Positions 39,801-53,703 of a DNA stretch of 64,000 bases are shown here, piece by piece. Positions within the stretch are counted from its first letter, which is position 1, and every line of letters starts with the position of its first letter. The stretch covers positions 1,736,001 through 1,800,000 of the forward strand of contig OZ059898.1 of assembly GCA_964057225.1 (NCBI GenBank), written 5' to 3'. Made by a program: the position numbers and the translations under genes. The notes under the pieces were generated by a model, which saw nothing but the letters and a program-made list of their open reading frames with translations, ran no database searches and was not told the origin of the DNA. The DNA comes from Auanema rhodensis. Lineage: Eukaryota > Nematoda > Chromadorea > Rhabditida > Rhabditidae.

Positions 39801-42800
39801 AAAAGGAATCTAAAAACATCTACTTTTTGCTAAATTATTTTGAAATTTTTCGAAAAAATTTTTGTCAAAATGTTTATGGAAGCAATGTTGAGTGTACATG
39901 GAAACTCAACATACACTAATGCATCATTTTTCAAACGATCATAACTAATTTTTGTATTAAGCGTTTCTCAATGTAGTATAGTGCATTCGATGCGGATTTT
40001 TAAGCTGCGTCGATCTGTGTTATCAGATTTGCGCTAGCTTAAAAATGCACCGAGATATCAACTGATATAAGTTCACACTTATATCCTCGATTTTGACCCT
40101 GAAGAATTAATTTTTTCGTTGAATAACATTGTCCATCGTCTTTGCCTTGAAAAAAGGAATCTAAAAACATCTACTTTTTGCTAAATTATTTTGAAATTTT
40201 TCGAAAAAATTTTTGTCAAAATGTTTTTGGAAGCAATGTTGAGTGTACATGGAAACTCAACATACACTAATGCATCATTTTTCAAACGATCATAACTAAA
40301 TTTTGTATTAAGCGTTTCTCAATGTAGTATAGTGCATTCGATGCGGATTTTTAAGCTGCGTCGATCTGTGTTATCAGATTTGCGCTAGCTTAAAAATGCA
40401 CCGAGATATCAACTGATATAAGTTCACACTTATATCCTCGATTTTGACCCTGAAGAATTAATTTTTTCGTTGAATAACATTGTCCATCGTCTTTGCCTTG
40501 AAAAAAGGAATCTAAAAACATCTACTTTTTGCTAAATTATTTTGAAATTTTTCGAAAAAATTTTTGTCAAAATGTTTTTGGAAGCAATGTTGAGTGTACA
40601 TGGAAACTCAACATACACTAATGCATCATTTTTCAAACGATCATAACTAATTTTTGTATTAAGCGTTTCTCAATGTAGTATAGTGCATTCGATGCGGATT
40701 TTTAAGCTGCGTCGATCTGTGTTATCAGATTTGCGCTAGCTTAAAAATGCACCGAGATATCAACTGATATAAGTTCACACTTATATCCTCGATTTTGACC
40801 CTGAAGAATTAATTTTTTCGTTGAATAACATTGTCCATCGTCTTTGCCTTGAAAAAAGGAATCTAAAAACATCTACTTTTTGCTAAATTATTTTGAAATT
40901 TTTCGAAAAAATTTTTGTCAAAATGTTTTTGGAAGCAATGTTGAGTGTACATGGAAACTCAACATACACTAATGCATCATTTTTCAAACGATCATAACTA
41001 ATTTTTGTATTAAGCGTTTCTCAATGTAGTATAGTGCATTCGATGCGGATTTTTAAGCTGCGTCGATCTGTGTTATCAGATTTGCGCTAGCTTAAAAATG
41101 CACCGAGATATCAACTGATATAAGTTCACACTTATATCCTCGATTTTGACCCTGAAGAATTAATTTTTTCGTTGAATAACATTGTCCATCGTCTTTGCCT
41201 TGAAAAAAGGAATCTAAAAACATCTACTTTTTGCTAAATTATTTTGAAATTTTTCGAAAAAATTTTTGTCAAAATGTTTTTGGAAGCAATGTTGAGTGTA
41301 CATGGAAACTCAACATACACTAATGCATCATTTTTCAAACGATCATAACTAATTTTTGTATTAAGCGTTTCTCAATGTAGTATAGTGCATTCGATGCGGA
41401 TTTTTAAGCTGCGTCGATCTGTGTTATCAGATTTGCGCTAGCTTAAAAATGCACCGAGATATCAACTGATATAAGTTCACACTTATATCCTCGATTTTGA
41501 CCCTGAAGAATTAATTTTTTCGTTGAATAACATTGTCCATCGTCTTTGCCTTGAAAAAAGGAATCTAAAAACATCTACTTTTTGCTAAATTATTTTGAAA
41601 TTTTTCGAAAAAATTTTTGTCAAAATGTTTTTGGAAGCAATGTTGAGTGTACATGGAAACTCAACATACACTAATGCATCATTTTTCAAACGATCATAAC
41701 TAATTTTTGTATTAAGCGTTTCTCAATGTAGTATAGTGCATTCGATGCGGATTTTTAAGCTGCGTCGATCTGTGTTATCAGATTTGCGCTAGCTTAAAAA
41801 TGCACCGAGATATCAACTGATATAAGTTCACACTTATATCCTCGATTTTCACCCTGAAGAATTAATTTTTTCGTTGAATAACATCGTCCATCGTCTTTGC
41901 CTTGAAAAAAGGAATCTAAAAACATCTACTTTTTGCTAAATTATTTTGAAATTTTTCGAAAAAATTTTTGTCAAAATGTTTTTGGAAGCAATGTTGAGTG
42001 TACATGGAAACTCAACATACACTAATGCATCATTTTTCAAACGATCATAACTAATTTTTGTATTAAGCGTTTCTCAATGTAGTATAGTGCATTCGATGCG
42101 GATTTTTAAGCTGCGTCGATCTGTGTTATCAGATTTGCGCTAGCTTAAAAATGCACGGAGATATCAACTGATATAAGTTCACACTTATATCCTCGATTTT
42201 CACCCTGAAGAATTAATTTTTTTGTTGAATAACATTGTCCATCGTCTTTGCCTTGAAAAAAGGAATCTAAAAACATCTACTTTTTGCTAAATTATTTTGA
42301 AATTTTTTGAAAAAATTTTTGTCAAAATGTTTTTGGAAGCAATGTTGAGTGTACATGGAAACTCAACATACACTAATGCATCATTTTTCAAACGATCATA
42401 ACTAATTTTTGTATTAAGCGTTTCTCAATGTAGCATAGTGCATTCGATGCAGATTTTTAAGCTGCGTCGATCTGTGTTATCAGATTTGCGCTAGCTTAAA
42501 AATGCACCGAGATATCAACTGATATAAGTTCACACTTATATCCTCGATTTTCACCCTGAAGAATTAATTTTTTTGTTGAATAACATTGTCCATCGTCTTT
42601 GCCTTGAAAAAAGGAATCTAAAAACATCTACTTTTTGCTAAATTATTCTGAAATTTTTCGAAAAAATTTTTGTCAAAATGTTTTTGGAAGCAATGTTGAG
42701 TGTACATGGAAACTCAACATACACTAATGCATCATTTTTCAAACGATCATAACTAATTTTTGTATTAAGCGTTTCTCAATGTAGTATAGTGCATTCGATG

Positions 42801-42822
42801 CGGATTTTTAAGCTGCGTCGAT
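36856..42822 (+). repeat. Long duplicated block, longer copy (17 monomers, copies 106-122)
   Basis: Types in order: 296G; 92T+296G; 92T; [81G+120T; 87A] twice; consensus; 81G+213A; 81G+286A; four 81G; near consensus; 37G+103T+188T+314C+331A; 103T+177C. Apart from one extra dimer, the same order is found at 43174-48438. The rare changes 213A (39876 and 45492) and 286A (40300 and 45916) lie exactly 5616 bp, 16 monomers, from their partners. Copy 120 has a private change near offset 115. Confidence 0.85.
37909..39312 (+). repeat. Tandem dimer duplication inside the long block (copies 109-112)
   Basis: Two monomers, 81G+120T followed by 87A, are present twice in a row (37909-38610 and 38611-39312). 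In the sister block there is only one such dimer (44227-44928), whose first monomer lacks 120T. The simplest reading is a 702-bp tandem duplication in this copy after the two blocks separated. Confidence 0.8.
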
Positions 42823-43173
42823 CTGTGTTATCAGATTTGCGCTAGCTTAAAAATGCACCGAGATATCAACTGATATAAGTTCACACTTATATCCTCGATT
42901 TTCACCCTGAAGAATTAATTTTTTTGTTGAATAACATTGTCCATCGTCTTTGCCTTGAAAAAAGGAATCTAAAAACATCTACTTTTTGCTAAATTATTTT
43001 GAAATTTTTTGAAAAAATTTTTGTCAAAATGTTTTTGGAAGCAATGTTGAGTGTACATGGAAACTCAACATACACTAATGCATCATTTTTCAAACGATCA
43101 TAACTAATTTTTGTATTAAGCGTTTCTCAATGTAGTATAGTGCATTCGATGCGGATTTTTAAGCTGCGTCGAT
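42823..43173 (+). repeat. Single spacer monomer (copy 123) between the two long blocks
   Basis: Type 103T+188T with normal 314 and 331. It sits where the sister block is followed by a 103T+188T+314C+331A monomer (copy 139), so the position matches only partly. Confidence 0.6.
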
Positions 43174-46100
43174 CTGTGTTATCAGATTTGCGCTAGCTTA
43201 AAAATGCACCGAGATATCAACTGATATAAGTTCACACTTATATCCTCGATTTTCACCCTGAAGAATTAATTTTTTCGTTGAATAACATTGTCCATCGTCT
43301 TTGCCTTGAAAAAAGGAATCTAAAAACATCTACTTTTTGCTAAATTATTTTGAAATTTTTCGAAAAAATTTTTGTCAAAATGTTTTTGGAAGCAATGTTG
43401 AGTGTACATGGAAACTCAACATACACTAATGCATCATTTTTCAAACGATCATAACTAATTTTTGTATTGAGCGTTTCTCAATGTAGTATAGTGCATTCGA
43501 TGCGGATTTTTAAGCTGCGTCGATCTGTGTTATCAGATTTGCGCTAGCTTAAAAATGCACCGAGATATCAACTGATATAAGTTCACACTTATATCCTCGA
43601 TTTTCACCCTGAAGATTTAATTTTTTCGTTGAATAACATTGTCCATCGTCTTTGCCTTGAAAAAAGGAATCTAAAAACATCTACTTTTTGCTAAATTATT
43701 TTGAAATTTTTCGAAAAAATTTTTGTCAAAATGTTTTTGGAAGCAATGTTGAGTGTACATGGAAACTCAACATACACTAATGCATCATTTTTCAAACGAT
43801 CATAACTAATTTTTGTATTGAGCGTTTCTCAATGTAGTATAGTGCATTCGATGCGGATTTTTAAGCTGCGTCGATCTGTGTTATCAGATTTGCGCTAGCT
43901 TAAAAATGCACGGAGATATCAACTGATATAAGTTCACACTTATATCCTCGATTTTCACCCTGAAGATTTAATTTTTTCGTTGAATAACATTGTCCATCGT
44001 CTTTGCCTTGAAAAAAGGAATCTAAAAACATCTACTTTTTGCTAAATTATTTTGAAATTTTTCGAAAAAATTTTTGTCAAAATGTTTTTGGAAGCAATGT
44101 TGAGTGTACATGGAAACTCAACATACACTAATGCATCATTTTTCAAACGATCATAACTAATTTTTGTATTAAGCGTTTCTCAATGTAGTATAGTGCATTC
44201 GATGCGGATTTTTAAGCTGCGTCGATCTGTGTTATCAGATTTGCGCTAGCTTAAAAATGCACCGAGATATCAACTGATATAAGTTCACACTTATATCCTC
44301 GATTTTGACCCTGAAGAATTAATTTTTTCGTTGAATAACATTGTCCATCGTCTTTGCCTTGAAAAAAGGAATCTAAAAACATCTACTTTTTGCTAAATTA
44401 TTTTGAAATTTTTCGAAAAAATTTTTGTCAAAATGTTTTTGGAAGCAATGTTGAGTGTACATGGAAACTCAACATACACTAATGCATCATTTTTCAAACG
44501 ATCATAACTAATTTTTGTATTAAGCGTTTCTCAATGTAGTATAGTGCATTCGATGCGGATTTTTAAGCTGCGTCGATCTGTGTTATCAGATTTGCGCTAG
44601 CTTAAAAATGCACCGAGATATCAACTGATATAAGTTCACACTTATATCCTCGATTTTCACCCTAAAGAATTAATTTTTTCGTTGAATAACATTGTCCATC
44701 GTCTTTGCCTTGAAAAAAGGAATCTAAAAACATCTACTTTTTGCTAAATTATTTTGAAATTTTTCGAAAAAATTTTTGTCAAAATGTTTTTGGAAGCAAT
44801 GTTGAGTGTACATGGAAACTCAACATACACTAATGCATCATTTTTCAAACGATCATAACTAATTTTTGTATTAAGCGTTTCTCAATGTAGTATAGTGCAT
44901 TCGATGCGGATTTTTAAGCTGCGTCGATCTGTGTTATCAGATTTGCGCTAGCTTAAAAATGCACCGAGATATCAACTGATATAAGTTCACACTTATATCC
45001 TCGATTTTCACCCTGAAGAATTAATTTTTTCGTTGAATAACATTGTCCATCGTCTTTGCCTTGAAAAAAGGAATCTAAAAACATCTACTTTTTGCTAAAT
45101 TATTTTGAAATTTTTCGAAAAAATTTTTGTCAAAATGTTTTTGGAAGCAATGTTGAGTGTACATGGAAACTCAACATACACTAATGCATCATTTTTCAAA
45201 CGATCATAACTAATTTTTGTATTAAGCGTTTCTCAATGTAGTATAGTGCATTCGATGCGGATTTTTAAGCTGCGTCGATCTGTGTTATCAGATTTGCGCT
45301 AGCTTAAAAATGCACCGAGATATCAACTGATATAAGTTCACACTTATATCCTCGATTTTGACCCTGAAGAATTAATTTTTTCGTTGAATAACATTGTCCA
45401 TCGTCTTTGCCTTGAAAAAAGGAATCTAAAAACATCTACTTTTTGCTAAATTATTTTGAAATTTTTCGAAAAAATTTTTGTCAAAATGTTTATGGAAGCA
45501 ATGTTGAGTGTACATGGAAACTCAACATACACTAATGCATCATTTTTCAAACGATCATAACTAATTTTTGTATTAAGCGTTTCTCAATGTAGTATAGTGC
45601 ATTCGATGCGGATTTTTAAGCTGCGTCGATCTGTGTTATCAGATTTGCGCTAGCTTAAAAATGCACCGAGATATCAACTGATATAAGTTCACACTTATAT
45701 CCTCGATTTTGACCCTGAAGAATTAATTTTTTCGTTGAATAACATTGTCCATCGTCTTTGCCTTGAAAAAAGGAATCTAAAAACATCTACTTTTTGCTAA
45801 ATTATTTTGAAATTTTTCGAAAAAATTTTTGTCAAAATGTTTTTGGAAGCAATGTTGAGTGTACATGGAAACTCAACATACACTAATGCATCATTTTTCA
45901 AACGATCATAACTAAATTTTGTATTAAGCGTTTCTCAATGTAGTATAGTGCATTCGATGCGGATTTTTAAGCTGCGTCGATCTGTGTTATCAGATTTGCG
46001 CTAGCTTAAAAATGCACCGAGATATCAACTGATATAAGTTCACACTTATATCCTCGATTTTGACCCTGAAGAATTAATTTTTTCGTTGAATAACATTGTC

Positions 46101-48438
46101 CATCGTCTTTGCCTTGAAAAAAGGAATCTAAAAACATCTACTTTTTGCTAAATTATTTTGAAATTTTTCGAAAAAATTTTTGTCAAAATGTTTTTGGAAG
46201 CAATGTTGAGTGTACATGGAAACTCAACATACACTAATGCATCATTTTTCAAACGATCATAACTAATTTTTGTATTAAGCGTTTCTCAATGTAGTATAGT
46301 GCATTCGATGCGGATTTTTAAGCTGCGTCGATCTGTGTTATCAGATTTGCGCTAGCTTAAAAATGCACCGAGATATCAACTGATATAAGTTCACACTTAT
46401 ATCCTCGATTTTGACCCTGAAGAATTAATTTTTTCGTTGAATAACATTGTCCATCGTCTTTGCCTTGAAAAAAGGAATCTAAAAACATCTACTTTTTGCT
46501 AAATTATTTTGAAATTTTTCGAAAAAATTTTTGTCAAAATGTTTTTGGAAGCAATGTTGAGTGTACATGGAAACTCAACATACACTAATGCATCATTTTT
46601 CAAACGATCATAACTAATTTTTGTATTAAGCGTTTCTCAATGTAGTATAGTGCATTCGATGCGGATTTTTAAGCTGCGTCGATCTGTGTTATCAGATTTG
46701 CGCTAGCTTAAAAATGCACCGAGATATCAACTGATATAAGTTCACACTTATATCCTCGATTTTGACCCTGAAGAATTAATTTTTTCGTTGAATAACATTG
46801 TCCATCGTCTTTGCCTTGAAAAAAGGAATCTAAAAACATCTACTTTTTGCTAAATTATTTTGAAATTTTTCGAAAAAATTTTTGTCAAAATGTTTTTGGA
46901 AGCAATGTTGAGTGTACATGGAAACTCAACATACACTAATGCATCATTTTTCAAACGATCATAACTAATTTTTGTATTAAGCGTTTCTCAATGTAGTATA
47001 GTGCATTCGATGCGGATTTTTAAGCTGCGTCGATCTGTGTTATCAGATTTGCGCTAGCTTAAAAATGCACCGAGATATCAACTGATATAAGTTCACACTT
47101 ATATCCTCGATTTTGACCCTGAAGAATTAATTTTTTCGTTGAATAACATTGTCCATCGTCTTTGCCTTGAAAAAAGGAATCTAAAAACATCTACTTTTTG
47201 CTAAATTATTTTGAAATTTTTCGAAAAAATTTTTGTCAAAATGTTTTTGGAAGCAATGTTGAGTGTACATGGAAACTCAACATACACTAATGCATCATTT
47301 TTCAAACGATCATAACTAATTTTTGTATTAAGCGTTTCTCAATGTAGTATAGTGCATTCGATGCGGATTTTTAAGCTGCGTCGATCTGTGTTATCAGATT
47401 TGCGCTAGCTTAAAAATGCACCGAGATATCAACTGATATAAGTTCACACTTATATCCTCGATTTTCACCCTGAAGAATTAATTTTTTCGTTGAATAACAT
47501 TGTCCATCGTCTTTGCCTTGAAAAAAGGAATCTAAAAACATCTACTTTTTGCTAAATTATTTTGAAATTTTTCGAAAAAATTTTTGTCAAAATGTTTTTG
47601 GAAGCAATGTTGAGTGTACATGGAAACTCAACATACACTAATGCATCATTTTTCAAACGATCATAACTAATTTTTGTATTAAGCGTTTCTCAATGTAGTA
47701 TAGTGCATTCGATGCGGATTTTTAAGCTGCGTCGATCTGTGTTATCAGATTTGCGCTAGCTTAAAAATGCACGGAGATATCAACTGATATAAGTTCACAC
47801 TTATATCCTCGATTTTCACCCTGAAGAATTAATTTTTTTGTTGAATAACATTGTCCATCGTCTTTGCCTTGAAAAAAGGAATCTAAAAACATCTACTTTT
47901 TGCTAAATTATTTTGAAATTTTTTGAAAAAATTTTTGTCAAAATGTTTTTGGAAGCAATGTTGAGTGTACATGGAAACTCAACATACACTAATGCATCAT
48001 TTTTCAAACGATCATAACTAATTTTTGTATTAAGCGTTTCTCAATGTAGCATAGTGCATTCGATGCAGATTTTTAAGCTGCGTCGATCTGTGTTATCAGA
48101 TTTGCGCTAGCTTAAAAATGCACCGAGATATCAACTGATATAAGTTCACACTTATATCCTCGATTTTCACCCTGAAGAATTAATTTTTTTGTTGAATAAC
48201 ATTGTCCATCGTCTTTGCCTTGAAAAAAGGAATCTAAAAACATCTACTTTTTGCTAAATTATTCTGAAATTTTTCGAAAAAATTTTTGTCAAAATGTTTT
48301 TGGAAGCAATGTTGAGTGTACATGGAAACTCAACATACACTAATGCATCATTTTTCAAACGATCATAACTAATTTTTGTATTAAGCGTTTCTCAATGTAG
48401 TATAGTGCATTCGATGCGGATTTTTAAGCTGCGTCGAT
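43174..48438 (+). repeat. Long duplicated block, shorter copy (15 monomers, copies 124-138)
   Basis: Types in order: 296G; 92T+296G; 37G+92T; 81G; 87A; consensus; 81G+213A; 81G+286A; four 81G; consensus; 37G+103T+188T+314C+331A; 103T+177C. This matches 36856-42822 minus one dimer. The 37G in copy 126 is not in its partner copy 108 but is in copies 121 and 137, suggesting short-tract gene conversion. Confidence 0.85.
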
Positions 48439-49491
48439 CTGTGTTATCAGATTTGCGCTAGCTTAAAAATGCACCGAGATATCAACTGATATAAGTTCAC
48501 ACTTATATCCTCGATTTTCACCCTGAAGAATTAATTTTTTTGTTGAATAACATTGTCCATCGTCTTTGCCTTGAAAAAAGGAATCTAAAAACATCTACTT
48601 TTTGCTAAATTATTTTGAAATTTTTTGAAAAAATTTTTGTCAAAATGTTTTTGGAAGCAATGTTGAGTGTACATGGAAACTCAACATACACTAATGCATC
48701 ATTTTTCAAACGATCATAACTAATTTTTGTATTAAGCGTTTCTCAATGTAGCATAGTGCATTCGATGCAGATTTTTAAGCTGCGTCGATCTGTGTTATCA
48801 GATTTGCGCTAGCTTAAAAATGCACCGAGATATCAACTGATATAAGTTCACACTTATATCCTCGATTTTCACCCTGAAGAATTAATTTTTTTGTTGAATA
48901 ACATTGTCCATCGTCTTTGCCTTGAAAAAAGGAATCTAAAAACATCTACTTTTTGCTAAATTATTCTGAAATTTTTCGAAAAAATTTTTGTCAAAATGTT
49001 TTTGGAAGCAATGTTGAGTGTACATGGAAACTCAACATACACTAATGCATCATTTTTCAAACGATCATAACTAATTTTTGTATTAAGCGTTTCTCAATGT
49101 AGTATAGTGCATTCGATGCGGATTTTTAAGCTGCGTCGATCTGTGTTATCAGATTTGCGCTAGCTTAAAAATGCACCGAGATATCAACTGATATAAGTTC
49201 ACACTTATATCCTCGATTTTCACCCTGAAGAATTAATTTTTTTGTTGAATAACATTGTCCATCGTCTTTGCCTTGAAAAAAGGAATCTAAAAACATCTAC
49301 TTTTTGCTAAATTATTTTGAAATTTTTCGAAAAAATTTTTGTCAAAATGTTTTTGGAAGCAATGTTGAGTGTACATGGAAACTCAACATACACTAATGCA
49401 TCATTTTTCAAACGATCATAACTAATTTTTGTATTAAGCGTTTCTCAATGTAGTATAGTGCATTCGATGCGGATTTTTAAGCTGCGTCGAT
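48439..49491 (+). repeat. Three monomers of the 314C+331A / 177C / 103T series (copies 139-141)
   Basis: Types: 103T+188T+314C+331A; 103T+177C; 103T. This is the precursor order of the trimer amplified at 51598-55809, but its first monomer has 81C and 103T rather than 81G and 103C. Confidence 0.75.
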
Positions 49492-51597
49492 CTGTGTTAT
49501 CAGATTTGCGCTAGCTTAAAAATGCACCGAGATATCAACTGATATAAGTTCACACTTATATCCTCGATTTTGACCCTGAAGAATTAATTTTTTCGTTGAA
49601 TAACATTGTCCATCGTCTTTGCCTTGAAAAAAGGAATCTAAAAACATCTACTTTTTGCTAAATTATTTTGAAATTTTTCGAAAAAATTTTTGTCAAAATG
49701 TTTTTGGAAGCAATGTTGAGTGTACATGGAAACTCAACATACACTAATGCATCATTTTTCAAACGATCATAACTAATTTTTGTGTTAAGCGTTTCTCAAT
49801 GTAGTATAGTGCATTCGATGCGGATTTTTAAGCTGCGTCGATCTGTGTTATCAGATTTGCGCTAGCTTAAAAATGCACCGAGATATCAACTGATATAAGT
49901 TCACACTTATATCCTCGATTTTGACCCTGAAGAATTAATTTTTTCGTTGAATAACATTGTCCATCGTCTTTGCCTTGAAAAAAGGAATCTAAAAACATCT
50001 ACTTTTTGCTAAATTATTTTGAAATTTTTCGAAAAAATTTTTGTCAAAATGTTTTTGGAAGCAATGTTGAGTGTACATGGAAACTCAACATACACTAATG
50101 CATCATTTTTCAAACGATCATAACTAAATTTTGTATTAAGCGTTTCTCAATGTAGTATAGTGCATTCGATGCGGATTTTTAAGCTGCGTCGATCTGTGTT
50201 ATCAGATTTGCGCTAGCTTAAAAATGCACCGAGATATCAACTGATATAAGTTCACACTTATATCCTCGATTTTGACCCTGAAGAATTAATTTTTTCGTTG
50301 AATAACATTGTCCATCGTCTTTGCCTTGAAAAAAGGAATCTAAAAACATCTACTTTTTGCTAAATTATTTTGAAATTTTTCGAAAAAATTTTTGTCAAAA
50401 TGTTTTTGGAAGCAATGTTGAGTGTACATGGAAACTCAACATACACTAATGCATCATTTTTCAAACGATCATAACTAATTTTTGTATTAAGCGTTTCTCA
50501 ATGTAGTATAGTGCATTCGATGCGGATTTTTAAGCTGCGTCGATCTGTGTTATCAGATTTGCGCTAGCTTAAAAATGCACCGAGATATCAACTGATATAA
50601 GTTCACACTTATATCCTCGATTTTGACCCTGAAGAATTAATTTTTTCGTTGAATAACATTGTCCATCGTCTTTGCCTTGAAAAAAGGAATCTAAAAACAT
50701 CTACTTTTTGCTAAATTATTTTGAAATTTTTCGAAAAAATTTTTGTCAAAATGTTTTTGGAAGCAATGTTGAGTGTACATGGAAACTCAACATACACTAA
50801 TGCATCATTTTTCAAACGATCATAACTAATTTTTGTATTAAGCGTTTCTCAATGTAGTATAGTGCATTCGATGCGGATTTTTAAGCTGCGTCGATCTGTG
50901 TTATCAGATTTGCGCTAGCTTAAAAATGCACCGAGATATCAACTGATATAAGTTCACACTTATATCCTCGATTTTGACCCTGAAGAATTAATTTTTTCGT
51001 TCAATAACATTGTCCATCGTCTTTGCCTTGAAAAAAGGAATCTAAAAACATCTACTTTTTGCTAAATTATTTTGAAATTTTTCGAAAAAATTTTTGTCAA
51101 AATGTTTTTGGAAGCAATGTTGAGTGTACATGGAAACTCAACATACACTAATGCATCATTTTTCAAACGATCATAACTAATTTTTGTATTAAGCGTTTCT
51201 CAATGTAGTATAGTGCATTCGATGCGGATTTTTAAGCTGCGTCGATCTGTGTTATCAGATTTGCGCTAGCTTAAAAATGCACCGAGATATCAACTGATAT
51301 AAGTTCACACTTATATCCTCGATTTTGACCCTGAAGAATTAATTTTTTCGTTCAATAACATTGTCCATCGTCTTTGCCTTGAAAAAAGGAATCTAAAAAC
51401 ATCTACTTTTTGCTAAATTATTTTGAAAATTTTCGAAAAAATTTTTGTCAAAATGTTTTTGGAAGCAATGTTGAGTGTACATGGAAACTCAACATACACT
51501 AATGCATCATTTTTCAAACGATCATAACTAATTTTTGTATTAAGCGTTTCTCAATGTAGTATAGTGCATTCGATGCGGATTTTTAAGCTGCGTCGAT
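49492..51597 (+). repeat. Run of six 81G monomers (copies 142-147)
   Basis: All are 81G. Copy 142 has a private change near offset 293; copy 143 carries 286A, as in copies 115 and 131, so this run is a third relative of the 81G runs at 39.7 and 45.3 kb. Copies 146 and 147 share the change 107C, indicating duplication or conversion between neighbours; copy 147 also has 183A. Confidence 0.75.
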
Positions 51598-53703
51598 CTG
51601 TGTTATCAGATTTGCGCTAGCTTAAAAATGCACCGAGATATCAACTGATATAAGTTCACACTTATATCCTCGATTTTGACCCTGAAGAATTAATTTTTTC
51701 GTTGAATAACATTGTCCATCGTCTTTGCCTTGAAAAAAGGAATCTAAAAACATCTACTTTTTGCTAAATTATTTTGAAATTTTTTGAAAAAATTTTTGTC
51801 AAAATGTTTTTGGAAGCAATGTTGAGTGTACATGGAAACTCAACATACACTAATGCATCATTTTTCAAACGATCATAACTAATTTTTGTATTAAGCGTTT
51901 CTCAATGTAGCATAGTGCATTCGATGCAGATTTTTAAGCTGCGTCGATCTGTGTTATCAGATTTGCGCTAGCTTAAAAATGCACCGAGATATCAACTGAT
52001 ATAAGTTCACACTTATATCCTCGATTTTCACCCTGAAGAATTAATTTTTTTGTTGAATAACATTGTCCATCGTCTTTGCCTTGAAAAAAGGAATCTTAAA
52101 ACATCTACTTTTTGCTAAATTATTCTGAAATTTTTCGAAAAAATTTTTGTCAAAATGTTTTTGGAAGCAATGTTGAGTGTACATGGAAACTCAACATACA
52201 CTAATGCATCATTTTTCAAACGATCATAACTAATTTTTGTATTAAGCGTTTCTCAATGTAGTATAGTGCATTCGATGCGGATTTTTAAGCTGCGTCGATC
52301 TGTGTTATCAGATTTGCGCTAGCTTAAAAATGCACCGAGATATCAACTGATATAAGTTCACACTTATATCCTCGATTTTCACCCTGAAGAATTAATTTTT
52401 TTGTTGAATAACATTGTCCATCGTCTTTGCCTTGAAAAAAGGAATCTAAAAACATCTACTTTTTGCTAAATTATTTTGAAATTTTTCGAAAAAATTTTTG
52501 TCAAAATGTTTTTGGAAGCAATGTTGAGTGTACATGGAAACTCAACATACACTAATGCATCATTTTTCAAACGATCATAACTAATTTTTGTATTAAGCGT
52601 TTCTCAATGTAGTATAGTGCATTCGATGCGGATTTTTAAGCTGCGTCGACCTGTGTTATCAGATTTGCGCTAGCTTAAAAATGCACCGAGATATCAACTG
52701 ATATAAGTTCACACTTATATCCTCGATTTTGACCCTGAAGAATTAATTTTTTCGTTGAATAACATTGTCCATCGTCTTTGCCTTGAAAAAAGGAATCTAA
52801 AAACATCTACTTTTTGCTAAATTATTTTGAAATTTTTTGAAAAAATTTTTGTCAAAATGTTTTTGGAAGCAATGTTGAGTGTACATGGAAACTCAACATA
52901 CACTAATGCATCATTTTTCAAACGATCATAACTAATTTTTGTATTAAGCGTTTCTCAATGTAGCATAGTGCATTCGATGCAGATTTTTAAGCTGCGTCGA
53001 TCTGTGTTATCAGATTTGCGCTAGCTTAAAAATGCACCGAGATATCAACTGATATAAGTTCACACTTATATCCTCGATTTTCACCCTGAAGAATTAATTT
53101 TTTTGTTGAATAACATTGTCCATCGTCTTTGCCTTGAAAAAAGAAATCTAAAAACATCTACTTTTTGCTAAATTATTCTGAAATTTTTCGAAAAAATTTT
53201 TGTCAAAATGTTTTTGGAAGCAATGTTGAGTGTACATGGAAACTCAACATACACTAATGCATCATTTTTCAAACGATCATAACTAATTTTTGTATTAAGC
53301 GTTTCTCAATGTAGTATAGTGCATTCGATGCGGATTTTTAAGCTGCGTCGATCTGTGTTATCAGATTTGCGCTAGCTTAAAAATGCACCGAGATATCAAC
53401 TGATATAAGTTCACACTTATATCCTCGATTTTCACCCTGAAGAATTAATTTTTTTGTTGAATAACATTGTCCATCGTCTTTGCCTTGAAAAAAGGAATCT
53501 AAAAACATCTACTTTTTGCTAAATTATTTTGAAATTTTTCGAAAAAATTTTTGTCAAAATGTTTTTGGAAGCAATGTTGAATGTACATGGAAACTCAACA
53601 TACACTAATGCATCATTTTTCAAACGATCATAACTAATTTTTGTATTAAGCGTTTCTCAATGTAGTATAGTGCATTCGATGCGGATTTTTAAGCTGCGTC
53701 GAT
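51598..53703 (+). repeat. 2106-bp hexamer, first copy (two 1053-bp trimers, copies 148-153)
   Basis: Each trimer is: 81G+188T+314C+331A; then 103T+177C; then 103T. The two trimers differ by secondary marks. The first has 149T in its second monomer and 351C in its third; the second has 143A in its second monomer and 229A in its third. The whole hexamer is repeated next at 53704-55809. Confidence 0.85.
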
